A stretch of DNA of 64,000 nt from DASWOJ01 sp964242415 (GCA_964242415.1 CAXTAT010000008.1:1-64000), one strand, 5' to 3'; shown: positions 8,793 through 16,154, counted from the stretch's first letter. The notes: generated from the letters alone by a model not told the origin. Numbers and translations are program-made.

Positions 8793-8979
8793 CTCGTCCT
8801 CTGTCCAGCCGTGCAACAAGTCCACTTCGACCGGCAGTGCCGGGTAGCATCTCGTGTCGTTCAGTCCGCACGTCGAACAGCCAGGATCGGCCGGGCTGCA
8901 GGACCGGAACACGGTGTTCGCGCGCGACGTCCCGGGCGCGGCGGTCGGACACTATGTAACGACTATACATCGACAGGGG

Positions 8980-9165
8980 TCAGAGGAGGTGGCGGGCGTC
9001 TTCAGCCACCTCCACCCGTAGCTCCGGTTTCATCGCTGCAGCGCGGGTCCTTGCAGATGTCCGGCGGTTGGGTGTCTTCCCTTCGTCAACCGCGATCTGC
9101 ATGACTTTCACTGCCGCGCCGATCAGGTCGGTGGGGCGTTGCTCGCCCTTGGGTCCGCGGGGCAC
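8980..9165 (-). CDS. small conserved hypothetical protein
   Basis: 61 residues from a GTG that shares one base with the TAG of the preceding gene (TAGTG), so translation is probably coupled. The N-terminus (RGPKGEQRPTDLIGAAVKVM) has the look of a family of small basic proteins common in alphaproteobacteria whose sequence runs GPKGERRPADVIGNAVKVM; function unknown to me. The C-terminus is helical and charged. Confidence 0.5.
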   Translation of the reverse strand: MPRGPKGEQRPTDLIGAAVKVMQIAVDEGKTPNRRTSARTRAAAMKPELRVEVAEDARHLL

Positions 9166-9329
9166 TAGTCGTCTTCTGTATCGGCGTCCGGTGCCCCACT
9201 GTCCCACCCTTCCAACCAAGCCTCGCGCTCGTCGCTATCCTCTGGATAGGGGCACTCTTTGCGAGGTATGCCGCGTCCAAACGCGTCTAGGCCCTCATCA
9301 AATGGATTGCCGCCCGTTGGTTCTGCCAC
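9165..9329 (-). CDS. Rmf/CrpP-fold small protein
   Basis: 54 residues. The core FGRGIPRKECPYPEDSDERE plus AWLEGWDSG matches the ribosome-modulation-factor/CrpP type motif: a Gly-rich helix start, CPYP, then REAWLEGW. AGAGGTGG four bases before a GTG sets the start; an ATG at 9368 is a weaker option. Members of this fold include ribosome-hibernation factors and small plasmid or phage proteins. Here it is coupled to the following gene (8980-9165). Whether it touches ribosomes is not shown by sequence. Confidence 0.6.
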   Translation of the reverse strand: MAEPTGGNPFDEGLDAFGRGIPRKECPYPEDSDEREAWLEGWDSGAPDADTEDD

Positions 9330-9408
9330 CTGACCACCTCTGCTTTGCGCTAGGTATACAGGAGGCATCCTCCCTACACGAGCAAGGCCGCAGCGTCAGG
9401 GCCGGATT

Positions 9409-9581
9409 TCAAACTGAGACACGACCGCGGTTCCACCACGGCTGCCATGGTCCAAGCACGAAGGACGGTGCGGCGATGAGGCCTGCTTCACTACGTGGGA
9501 GAGATTGCTAACTCGGACACAGATGTAATCGGCGGTGTCACGGGCGCTCAGCCATCGAGGAGTAAGCAGGCCAGTGCTCAC
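9409..9581 (-). pseudogene. frameshifted excisionase/AlpA-like HTH gene
   Basis: From a GTG at 9581 the frame reads LTPRWLSARDTADYICVRVS followed by NLSHVVKQ, the helix-turn-helix of HTH_17/excisionase-type proteins. The expected continuation is present, but in another frame: GLIAAPSFVLGPWQPWWNRG, the usual wing with PSFxLG and a W. Joining the two needs one extra base near 9480-9483 in a run of G. The gene is therefore either inactivated by a 1-bp deletion or the site of a sequencing error. As an excision or activation regulator it would have mattered for prophage induction. Confidence 0.55.
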
Positions 9582-9618
9582 ATTCTTGCCGAGCCTAAAC
9601 CTACGTTCGTCCGACCGC

Positions 9619-10275
9619 TCAGGCGTGTCCCGGGTTTGGCGGTGTAGTAGCGGTGCGGGTTCGGGCATCCTCGCTCGGTGCGGGCCGGTTCACTACGTCG
9701 GTGAGGAAGTAGAGCGACCAAAAGACTGTCGTGATGAGCGACGACAGCAAGAGTGCCAGTGTCAGGGCACCCCCAAGGCGGACAGACAATTGCAGTGTGG
9801 CGCTGTCCTTAGTCCATTCTGCCACTGTCGGTCGTAGGAGGTCGGCGCCCACAGACAAGCTGAGAGTCACGATGCCGAGAAAGCAAAGGTAACCAAGCAT
9901 GTAGCAGACAAACTGCCGCATGGTGAGGGTCTTGCCTGCGAGATAAAGCTCAGTCCCTGCCGGCCGTTTGTCCAGGTATGGTCCCGGAGCGCCCATTGCC
10001 ACTGCAGCAAGAGCGCCGACCATGAACGGCACAGCCATGACGAGCATGTCGCGGGTGTATTTAAGTAGACCGTTGTCGCCGAACAGTGGTAGTCGCGGCT
10101 GCATCTCGATGTAGATGGCCCAGCCGACGAGGGCGAAAACAGCCGGGAACACGAAGTCGTAGCGGGTCTTCTCAGGATTTGAGATTGCAAGATAGCGCAG
10201 AGGCGCAAGCAGCCTCAAACGAGACGGCCTGATACCATGTCGAACGTCGTTCAAGGTTGGCGGGCAGGCTGCCAT
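9619..10275 (-). CDS. four-TM membrane protein, partner of upstream cytosolic gene
   Basis: 218 residues with four predicted membrane spans (about 39-58, 73-95, 120-146, 167-195) and a Pro/Thr-rich cytoplasmic tail. The ATG is preceded by AGGGA and overlaps the last 25 bp of the upstream gene (10251-11324), so the two are translated together. No family is recognised. A tetraspan protein tied to a 350-residue soluble protein in a prophage has the same size and topology as known membrane-acting defence pairs such as KwaA/KwaB. That comparison is architectural only. Confidence 0.65.
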   Translation of the reverse strand: MAACPPTLNDVRHGIRPSRLRLLAPLRYLAISNPEKTRYDFVFPAVFALVGWAIYIEMQPRLPLFGDNGLLKYTRDMLVMAVPFMVGALAAVAMGAPGPYLDKRPAGTELYLAGKTLTMRQFVCYMLGYLCFLGIVTLSLSVGADLLRPTVAEWTKDSATLQLSVRLGGALTLALLLSSLITTVFWSLYFLTDVVNRPAPSEDARTRTATTPPNPGHA

Positions 10276-11324
10276 ATTTCATCCCTGTTCGACACGGCCT
10301 TGAGAGACCGCACGACGTCGGCGTTGAGCTTGGGTTCCCACACCTTAGGCATACTGGCATAGGTGACGAGATCACGCGAACACATAAGCAGGTCGGACGC
10401 TTCGTCCATGGCTGCCTGAACAGTTCCCTGCTCGATGTCCCCACCGGCGTCCCGGAACATGAGACGCGTCGAGTAGCCGCGGTCTTCATACAGCTTCCGG
10501 ATCCTCCCCGCCCAAGTAAGGCGGGCTACTTGGTCAAGAGGCCCTTGGTCCGCCTTGACCGTGACCAGCACGTCAGCATCGAAGTCCATATGCTCAATGT
10601 CCGTGGGCTGGCCAACGCTTAACCTCTCCGACCGCTTCGTAAACGCCATCGACCTAAGCGCCCGTGCCGGAGCGCTCGCATCGCCAAGCTTCCGACCAAC
10701 GTCAGCAAAGAGTTCAAGCCGTGGGGTAAATTTGATGTTGACTTCCTTCGGCTTCTTGCCCCGTGCGGTCCTCACGTCCTTATACGACCAGTCCTCAGCA
10801 TCGCTGATCCGGCGCAACTGGCGGCACAGTAGATAGGTTATTAGGCGCCGTGAGACGCCTGGCACCGCTTCAATTACACAGCGGCACTTGCCGTCATCGT
10901 AGGCGCCGGCCATGGGAATGCGGACCACCAAGTGGGCTGCTGCCGCTCCTCGCTCCTTCTCTGCACCTGACAACTCCCGTCCAGCAAACGTTCCCTGGTG
11001 GACCACCGGGAAGGCGGTGGCCGACGCCTTGACGTGCTCAACAAGCAGCGAGACGTAGGCAAACGCCCCATCGTCATCGAACAGGGCGTCGCTCAGCCGG
11101 ATCGCGTCCAGGCCCTCATTGATCTGGAGCCTGTTTACGTCGTTCTCCTGCGGCTTTCCTCTAGGATGCTCGACGGCCCATCCCTTCAAACGCCTCTTCT
11201 CCAGCAGATCAAGCAGAGTGCTGGCGCCGAAGGTTGGTGGCGAAGCCCCCGTCCTAGCTCTGCTGACGGAGCGACTGACCATGTGGTTGAGCAGAACGTA
11301 TCGTTTGAACGCGTCATCGGGCAA
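10251..11324 (-). CDS. unknown cytosolic protein of a candidate two-gene prophage system
   Basis: 357 residues, soluble, no signal peptide. The start is a TTG with GGAG eight bases upstream; the next ATG would remove 14 residues. Residues 1-170 look like a mixed alpha/beta domain (SDALFDDDGAFAYVSLLVEH, then HLVVRIPM). Residues 180-340 hold charged beta-rich segments (EVNIKFTPRLELFADVGRKL, DFDADVLVTVKADQGPLDQV). I recognise no catalytic motif and no named family. Its gene overlaps the four-TM gene downstream and runs in the same direction as the repressor operon, so it may be expressed in the lysogen. Restriction-like, sensor or toxin roles are all open. Confidence 0.65.
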   Translation of the reverse strand: MPDDAFKRYVLLNHMVSRSVSRARTGASPPTFGASTLLDLLEKRRLKGWAVEHPRGKPQENDVNRLQINEGLDAIRLSDALFDDDGAFAYVSLLVEHVKASATAFPVVHQGTFAGRELSGAEKERGAAAAHLVVRIPMAGAYDDGKCRCVIEAVPGVSRRLITYLLCRQLRRISDAEDWSYKDVRTARGKKPKEVNIKFTPRLELFADVGRKLGDASAPARALRSMAFTKRSERLSVGQPTDIEHMDFDADVLVTVKADQGPLDQVARLTWAGRIRKLYEDRGYSTRLMFRDAGGDIEQGTVQAAMDEASDLLMCSRDLVTYASMPKVWEPKLNADVVRSLKAVSNRDEIWQPARQP

Positions 11325-11641
11325 TGTGCTGTCTCCAGAAGGCGTGAAGTGCGCGACCTACTGCCTTCTTCGCGTTCCGGATGGAGTTAAGCGCCATCAA
11401 CGTTCATGCCAGAACCAACCCACCCCAATCGCGCACGCTTCGGATTAGCGGTGGCACTGGCCACTCCAGCAGCAAGCCAGCAACAAACGTTGCCTAATGG
11501 CAGAGAGGCCGTCAAGGCTGCCGCCCAGGACTTCCCGCAGAAGCGGGCGGTATCGGCCGTTTTCCGGCCTGCCGCGTTCGTTTTGCGGTTAGTAGGCCAT
11601 CTCACCCATGCTTGCACCTTCGCCGGGCTGGCGCTCTCTAT
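11325..11641. other. intergenic stretch without a convincing gene
   Basis: Open frames exist here on both strands, but their translations look like random high-GC sequence and none has a good ribosome site. It should hold the promoter for the leftward gene at 11324. Confidence 0.4.
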
Positions 11642-11818
11642 CTACGTGCGCTCGGACACGTAGCGGCCGTCGCACCAGCCGTTGACCATCACCAGCAAGT
11701 GCGCCAGGTTCGGCACGCGCTCCACCCACCAGCGCATCCCAGCGTGGGTGCCGTCGGCAAGCGGAATGTGGGGCTGCGGGTCAGCCAGCGGGAGGCAAGC
11801 AAGCTGGCTGGCGTTCAC
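11642..11818 (-). CDS. short hypothetical phage protein
   Basis: 58 residues from a GTG just after AAGGAT. The frame reads ADGTHAGMRWWVERVPNLAH and then LLVMVNGWCDGRYVSERT, clearly protein-like with aromatic and charged patches, unlike the other frames. It follows the proline-rich gene at 11862-11999 in the same direction. Family unknown. It may be the remaining C-terminus of something longer. Confidence 0.4.
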   Translation of the reverse strand: MNASQLACLPLADPQPHIPLADGTHAGMRWWVERVPNLAHLLVMVNGWCDGRYVSERT

Positions 11819-11861
11819 ATCCTTGCCGGGTCCAAGAACCCGTGGGCAGTGTGGCGAGAGC

Positions 11862-11999
11862 TTACTTCTTCGCGGTTGACGGCGCAGGAGAGGGTGAGGG
11901 TGCGGGAGGAGGCGGCTTCGTCCCAGGAGGCATAGGAATGTTCATGGTAGTCCTTGGGATCGCACCGTCTTTGGCCATAACAACCGGCTTGGATGGCAT
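11862..11999 (-). CDS. short proline-rich protein
   Basis: 45 residues: a short mixed head (MPSKPVVMAKDGAIPRTTMN) followed by a Pro/Ala/Ser-rich tail ending in two lysines. Its ATG shares a base with the TGA of the upstream 2-TM gene (TGATG), so it is translationally coupled to it. The proline-rich tail suggests a linker or partner-binding peptide. It is part of the repressor-led operon. Confidence 0.5.
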   Translation of the reverse strand: MPSKPVVMAKDGAIPRTTMNIPMPPGTKPPPPAPSPSPAPSTAKK

Positions 12000-12631
12000 C
12001 AGTCTGGCTCCGTTCCGAAAGTGGCTCTGATATAGGCAGCGGCATCGACCTCTGCCAGTTTAAACAACTTATCCCGCCGATCTAGGCCGGTTGGGAAGTG
12101 CTTCACATGAGCTTCATGCATCTGTTTCATCAGGTTCTGCCGCGCCACTGCCAACGCTGCTTCGTCAACCCTAGCCGCCTGGATTTCCTCCCACTCTCCT
12201 AAAACCGTAATGAACAGGGTGTCCAGCGCAATCACCAGCGCGCTTAGGCTTTGATAGTGTCGGGCGAGCGGCAGCGACTGCTGAGCCGCGTTGGCGATCT
12301 GGACGGCCACAAGGATGACGCCCCAAATTCCGGCTGGGACGTGGGTGACGGCCCATCCCCCGAGTGCCCCTACTGAGAGGACGGCCTTGACCATCTCAAT
12401 CCGCGTCACCCACCAGCGATATACAGCCTGGTAGCGACGAACGTACTCGCACTCGACTTTTAGCTGCACCAATTCTTTCCAGTAGAGCTGCTGAATGCGA
12501 ATGCGGCCTTCTAGACCTGCGTCGGGCGAGAGACCTTCTTGGCCTGGATAGGTTTCCAGCGCCCCCGGCATGACTTCGCTAGCCTCGCCCGGCTTGGCCG
12601 GAACATCTGAACCGGCGCTGGGGGGCATCAC
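11999..12631 (-). CDS. two-TM membrane protein, SLATT-like topology
   Basis: 210 residues: a cytoplasmic N-terminal part (about 1-80, ending in a charged helix YWKELVQLKVECEYVRRYQ), two close membrane spans (about 80-98 and 101-121) joined by a very short turn, then a long cytoplasmic helical region (120-205) with KHFPTGLDRRDKLFKLAEVD. This two-TM hairpin flanked by helices resembles the SLATT class of effectors found with nucleotide-signalling defence genes; no sensor or cyclase gene is nearby, so the link is structural inference. The ATG overlaps the upstream gene by 4 bp (ATGA). It is downstream of the XRE repressor and therefore probably made in the lysogen. Confidence 0.6.
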   Translation of the reverse strand: MMPPSAGSDVPAKPGEASEVMPGALETYPGQEGLSPDAGLEGRIRIQQLYWKELVQLKVECEYVRRYQAVYRWWVTRIEMVKAVLSVGALGGWAVTHVPAGIWGVILVAVQIANAAQQSLPLARHYQSLSALVIALDTLFITVLGEWEEIQAARVDEAALAVARQNLMKQMHEAHVKHFPTGLDRRDKLFKLAEVDAAAYIRATFGTEPD

Positions 12632-12984
12632 CCGTGCTCCGCCGCTTCATAGGGCACCGTTGCCAGGTCCAGGGCGTCAAGCAGCCCATCCCGCACGTCC
12701 ACGGCCGGCTCAAGGCGCCGGGCCAGGATGACGATGCCTTTGCCGCCCAGCACCAGCTTGACGGCTTCGGCCAGGATCATCGGGTGGACCGCGGCGAAGG
12801 TGGCGTCATCCGCCAGCAGCCACACTTGGGAGATCGGCGCAGCGCCGTCCCGCGCCACCATCGAGCGGTGCGGATACTCGACCAGCTTCCCCTCGGTGAT
12901 GTCCGGGATCGTCGGGTCGAGGCTGACCCCTTCCGCGTTGAACATGGCGCCAGGGAAGCTGCTGGCAGTCCAATCACTCGGCAT
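12628..12984 (-). CDS. hypothetical protein of the repressor operon
   Basis: 118 residues, soluble, mixed alpha/beta: early beta strands (KLVEYPHRSMVARDG), a segment SQVWLLADDATFAAVHPMIL, and a C-terminal helix-strand-helix with VLGGKGIVILARRLEPAVDV. Its ATG lies 11 bp inside the end of the repressor gene, and its stop overlaps the next start, so all three are coupled. No family recognised. Position between a repressor and a membrane protein suggests an antitoxin, sensor or immunity role, unproven. Confidence 0.55.
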   Translation of the reverse strand: MPSDWTASSFPGAMFNAEGVSLDPTIPDITEGKLVEYPHRSMVARDGAAPISQVWLLADDATFAAVHPMILAEAVKLVLGGKGIVILARRLEPAVDVRDGLLDALDLATVPYEAAEHG

Positions 12985-13201
12985 CGGGTGCTGTTGGCGG
13001 ACGCACTCCGCCGTCTGCGGTGAAGCGGACCCCGGCAGCTTCGTAAGCCCCCTGCATGGCCTTCAACGTCGCCGTGTTCACCGACCCATCCCCCTCCACC
13101 CGCGTGATGGTGTTGGGTGAAACGCCCGCCTTGGCCGCGGCATCTGAAACCTTCCACGCCAGTATGGCCCTTGCCCCCCTTGCTTGCGCTGCTGTCATCA
13201 T
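12974..13201 (-). CDS. XRE-type HTH repressor
   Basis: 75 residues from the first of two adjacent ATGs (MMTAAQARGARAILAWKVSD). Residues 5-58 form a short XRE helix-turn-helix (AAAKAGVSPNTITRVEGDGS), then LKAMQGAYEAAGVRFTADGG, the compact form of Cro/C1-type regulators that ends in a short beta hairpin. AGAGACG precedes the start. It is divergent from the gene at 13303 across a compact operator region and leads a coupled leftward operon. The likely role is the lysogeny switch of this prophage; a full-length peptidase domain is absent, so induction would not be by LexA-style self-cleavage. Confidence 0.8.
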   Translation of the reverse strand: MMTAAQARGARAILAWKVSDAAAKAGVSPNTITRVEGDGSVNTATLKAMQGAYEAAGVRFTADGGVRPPTAPDAE

Positions 13202-13302
13202 GCGTTGCGTCTCTATCACAATATAGGTTGACGACACCAACCTGTCTGGTGATATATACGCACAGTTGGTTCTCTATCACAACCAAAGAGGGCGCAGACG
13301 CA
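13202..13302. promoter_or_regulatory. divergent lysogeny-switch promoter/operator
   Basis: The 101 bp between the divergent XRE gene and the gene at 13303. A 12-bp direct repeat TCTCTATCACAA occurs at 13210-13221 and 13271-13282. An inverted repeat AGGTTG/CAACCT lies at 13225-13243. A rightward sigma-70-like promoter fits TTGACG (13228-13233), 17 bp, GATATA (13251-13256). The first 12-mer adjoins the repressor start and the second adjoins the rightward start, as expected of operators that shut off both directions. Confidence 0.65.
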
Positions 13303-13734
13303 ATGGCCTACCATAACACCAACCCGCTCCGCGCCATCCCGATGTTCCAGCCCGCCTCTGCACTGCGTCAGATAGCGCCGCCCGTGCAGCGCCCAGCCGC
13401 GTCGATCCAGACAGCGGCCCCCGGCCGCGCTTGGCACATCCTCACCGCCCGCGAGCTGGCGCAGACAGCGCTGGCCAACGCCCAAGCCGGGCTGCGCGAG
13501 GCGGTGCGGGTCTATGACTTCGCCCGCCGAGAAATCGGCCAGGCAAACCGCGGCATCTTCTGCAACCACGTCATCAAGAACATCACGGCCGACCGCCGCC
13601 GCACCCTGCGCCGTGATGCCTTCCTGCTGTTCAACAAGCGCCGTGCGCAGCTCCTGCAAGCCCGGCGCCGGGTAGCGGCTGCCGAGCTTGCGCTGGCGGC
13701 GACGGCGCAGGCCGACCTGTTCGCAGCAGCCTGA
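13303..13734 (+). CDS. hypothetical phage protein, first gene of the rightward operon
   Basis: 143 residues. The N-terminal 45 are Pro/Ala-rich and probably disordered; the rest is helical and basic (ADRRRTLRRDAFLLFNKRRA), ending in an Ala-rich helix. It begins right after the operator region, so it is the first product under repressor control. The strong positive charge fits nucleic-acid binding, but no known fold is recognised. The same frame is open upstream across the repressor; the ATG at 13303 is chosen because it lies downstream of the promoter. Confidence 0.55.
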   Translation: MAYHNTNPLRAIPMFQPASALRQIAPPVQRPAASIQTAAPGRAWHILTARELAQTALANAQAGLREAVRVYDFARREIGQANRGIFCNHVIKNITADRRRTLRRDAFLLFNKRRAQLLQARRRVAAAELALAATAQADLFAAA

Positions 13735-13875
13735 CCCACCCCATTGCGTCGGAACCAGGCTCCACGCCTGCGACCTGACGCCATCCGCGCCGGGGCGGCT
13801 CCCCGGCATCCCAAGGTGGCGCGGCCGGGGCCTGCCTCCCCAGCCGCGCCCGACCCCAGCAAGGTGAGAGACACC

Positions 13876-14352
13876 ATGTCCGAAGCCGTAGCCACCTCTA
13901 TCACGATCCCGCGGCCATTCAGCGTCGGCGGACCCAGCGCCGCCCGCCGCAGGGCAGTGCTGACCGGAACCGCCGCTGTCGCCGCCGCGCTGGCATCCTG
14001 CAGCATCGCTCGGGCCGAAGCGGCGCCCGCCAGCCCTGACGCGGAGCTGATCGCACTCTGCGCCGAGATGGACGCCATGCAGCGCCGCATCGACGCGATG
14101 TTCGACAGCACGATCTCCAGCATGAGCTTTGAGGAGGCCGACGCCGCGTCCGCCGTGATCGAGGTGGACCAGCTTCCGATCCTGGACCGCATCTGTGCCA
14201 TGACGCCCGTGACCATGGCCGGCTGCCAGGCTCTGGCAAGGTCGCTGGCGCTGGTGACCTCCGGCCATCCGGAGCCTGGCCCCGACGCGACCACGGACAG
14301 GCGGCTGACGTTCGCGTTGCTGCGCGGCCTGACGGGGAGTGCGGCAGCGTGA
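13876..14352 (+). CDS. exported-type small protein, paralog 1 (DAELxALC family)
   Basis: 158 residues. AAGGTGAGAG sits upstream of the ATG. The head has a twin-arginine-like signal (ARRRAVLTG, then a hydrophobic AAVAAALASC) near residues 23-45. The mature part starts with SPDAELIALCAEMDAMQRRI, a helical motif that recurs in two neighbours (14807-15517 and 15514-15888). The family function is unknown to me; similar short helical proteins are frequent in alphaproteobacterial prophages. The 3' end overlaps the next gene by GTGA. Confidence 0.6.
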   Translation: MSEAVATSITIPRPFSVGGPSAARRRAVLTGTAAVAAALASCSIARAEAAPASPDAELIALCAEMDAMQRRIDAMFDSTISSMSFEEADAASAVIEVDQLPILDRICAMTPVTMAGCQALARSLALVTSGHPEPGPDATTDRRLTFALLRGLTGSAAA

Positions 14353-14807
14353 ACCGCCGCAAGCTGCTGTCCGCCGGGCCTGCCGCGACGATCCTGGCCG
14401 GCACCGTTGCCGCTGGCCAGGGTGGCGCCTCCACTCCCATTCTTGACGCCGGCCGCCAGCTTGGTGCGCTTGACGCCTTGTATGATGCGGCGGACGTGCT
14501 GCACGGCAACTCGGATCAGACCGCCGGCATCACGGACGAGATGGAGCGTCTGGGGCAGTTCGTCATCGCGGGCACGCCCACGACGCCCACCGAGGCCCTT
14601 ATCGTCCTGATGGTGGCTGCGGGGTGCCTGGGCACCGCGCCTGGCAGCGCAACCATGAACGAGGAAATCCAGGCTGCCATGCTTGCTGCGGCGCGGGCTT
14701 CCCACTGCCTGGCGGGCGCGTTCGGCGTCACCGTGGCGGACTTCGGCGGGAACTACTTCCTGCCGGACCTTCCCGCGCCCTTTCGCACTGCCGGGAGGGC
14801 TGCCTGA
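14349..14807 (+). CDS. exported-type small protein, twin-arginine-like head
   Basis: 152 residues from a GTG overlapping the previous stop by 4 bp. The head NRRKLLSAG followed by a hydrophobic run is Tat-signal-like. The rest is Ala/Gly-rich and helical (GALDALYDAADVLHGNSDQT). It lacks the DAELxALC motif but shares head design and operon with the flanking paralogs. Stop and next start share a base (TGATG). Confidence 0.55.
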   Translation: MNRRKLLSAGPAATILAGTVAAGQGGASTPILDAGRQLGALDALYDAADVLHGNSDQTAGITDEMERLGQFVIAGTPTTPTEALIVLMVAAGCLGTAPGSATMNEEIQAAMLAAARASHCLAGAFGVTVADFGGNYFLPDLPAPFRTAGRAA

Positions 14808-15517
14808 TGGCGAAGCTCTCCAAGCGGGCGCAGGTCGAGGCGCTGGGCTGGACGTTCAAGGCCATCCCCCGGTTCTGGGCGGCCGGCGTGCTTTGGAACA
14901 ACAGGCAAACCGGGCAGCGCAGCCCGGAGCGTTGGGACCACAAGCACCCGGAGGGGTGGACGGCCACGCCGCCGCCTGGGTTCCCGGCCAGCCCTCGGCG
15001 GTTCGACAGCCGCAGCCCCAACCTCGCCGTGCGCTGGGCCTACGAGCAGGCCGTGGCGCCGCGGCTCAAGCCGGACCTGGGCGGCGTCGCTGCGCTGGTC
15101 GCCCTGATGGGGGAGGCCCAGCGTGCTGGCGTCGTCGCGGATGGTGGGGATGGCGGCGAGGGAGCGCCGCCCCGGCCTGATGCCGAGCTGCTGGCGTTGT
15201 GCGGGGAGATCATGGGCGCTAGGCGTGTTGTGGACGAGTTCCGCAGCACTGCCGCGCCTTGCCCTTGGACGCAGAAGCCGGCGCATCAGCGTGCGATGTC
15301 CGGCTTCGGTGAGGCGTGCCGGACGCAGGATCGGCTGCTGCCGCGCGTGGTCGAGGTCGAGGCTACCACCGTCGCCGGCATCCTGGCCAAGGCGGAGGCG
15401 GTTGGGACGCTGTTCGATGACAAGCGTGGGTTCAAGGCGGAGGCGGTCAGGTCACTGCTGGCGGACCTGCTGGCGGTGCTGCAGGCCGGTGTCGGCGCGG
15501 GCGGGGTGGCGCCATGA
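14807..15517 (+). CDS. hypothetical protein with DAELxALC helix
   Basis: 236 residues starting at MAKLSKRAQVEALGWTFKAI. The first 80 residues are basic and aromatic without a signal. After an Asp/Gly-rich linker comes RPDAELLALCGEIMGARRVV, the same helical motif as in the flanking small proteins, here inside a cytosolic protein. The C-terminus is helical (FKAEAVRSLLADLLAVLQAG). Coupled by overlap at both ends. It looks like a fusion of a DNA- or RNA-binding-like head with the operon's paralogous helix domain; function unknown. Confidence 0.55.
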   Translation: MAKLSKRAQVEALGWTFKAIPRFWAAGVLWNNRQTGQRSPERWDHKHPEGWTATPPPGFPASPRRFDSRSPNLAVRWAYEQAVAPRLKPDLGGVAALVALMGEAQRAGVVADGGDGGEGAPPRPDAELLALCGEIMGARRVVDEFRSTAAPCPWTQKPAHQRAMSGFGEACRTQDRLLPRVVEVEATTVAGILAKAEAVGTLFDDKRGFKAEAVRSLLADLLAVLQAGVGAGGVAP

Positions 15518-15888
15518 GCCGGCGCGCGCTGCTCTACGCAGGCACCGCGGCGGCCCTCCTGATCCTGGCTGGCACTGGCGCTGCGGTTGCAGCCCATGCC
15601 GGCGATGCTGACGCCGGGCTGCTGGGCCTCTGCGCCGAGTTCCACCGCGCGCACGCCGAGGCCAGCGACAAGGCCAATCCCTATCGGGGCTGGGCCACCA
15701 GCGCCAAGCAGGACACCATCAAGCAGCTTCACCGCATGGTGCCGGCGACCGAGGCCGGTCATCGGGCAAAGGCTACGGTTGCGGCGTCACTGCTGGCCGA
15801 GCTGCACGAGCATGACGAGCGGGGCAGTGGTCCAGCAACACGGTTTGCGCTGCGTGCGTTCCGCGACTGGTTGGGGGTGCCGGCATGA
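15514..15888 (+). CDS. exported-type small protein, paralog (DAxLLxLC family)
   Basis: 124 residues. Head SRRALLYAG followed by a hydrophobic stretch AAALLILAGTGAAVAA gives a twin-arginine-like signal or membrane anchor. The mature start DADAGLLGLCAEFHRAHAEA matches the helix in the two upstream paralogs. Start overlaps the upstream stop (ATGA), and its stop overlaps the next start (ATGA). Function unknown. Confidence 0.6.
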   Translation: MSRRALLYAGTAAALLILAGTGAAVAAHAGDADAGLLGLCAEFHRAHAEASDKANPYRGWATSAKQDTIKQLHRMVPATEAGHRAKATVAASLLAELHEHDERGSGPATRFALRAFRDWLGVPA

Positions 15889-16148
15889 GCGGCACCTTGC
15901 CCAGCCCGCGGCGCATCGCGGGCGCGCTGGCCGTGCTGCAGAGTTTGCCGGCACCTGTCCTAGCGGCGCTGGCCGAGCGACTGATCGACCGGCTGGACGC
16001 CCTGGACGCGCCCGGCATGGACTTGGAACCCGATGACGACGGGGAGGCCGACCAGGACGGGAAGGCTGGCCCTTGGGACGGGGAGGCGACCTGGACGCCG
16101 ACGACGGGGCCGGCGAGGTGCAGCGCGGTGCGGATAGGGGCCTGGTAG
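15885..16148 (+). CDS. hypothetical small acidic protein, last gene of coupled operon
   Basis: 87 residues: a helical head (GALAVLQSLPAPVLAALAER) and a strongly acidic middle (EPDDDGEADQDG). It overlaps the previous gene by ATGA and is followed 7 bp later by an intrinsic terminator, so it closes the operon begun at 13303 or 13876. No family recognised. Confidence 0.5.
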   Translation: MSGTLPSPRRIAGALAVLQSLPAPVLAALAERLIDRLDALDAPGMDLEPDDDGEADQDGKAGPWDGEATWTPTTGPARCSAVRIGAW

Positions 16149-16154
16149 GCTCAC

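Noticed and set aside
11406..11663. Small open frame on the plus strand
   Set aside because: No ribosome site and a random-looking Ala/Arg-rich translation.
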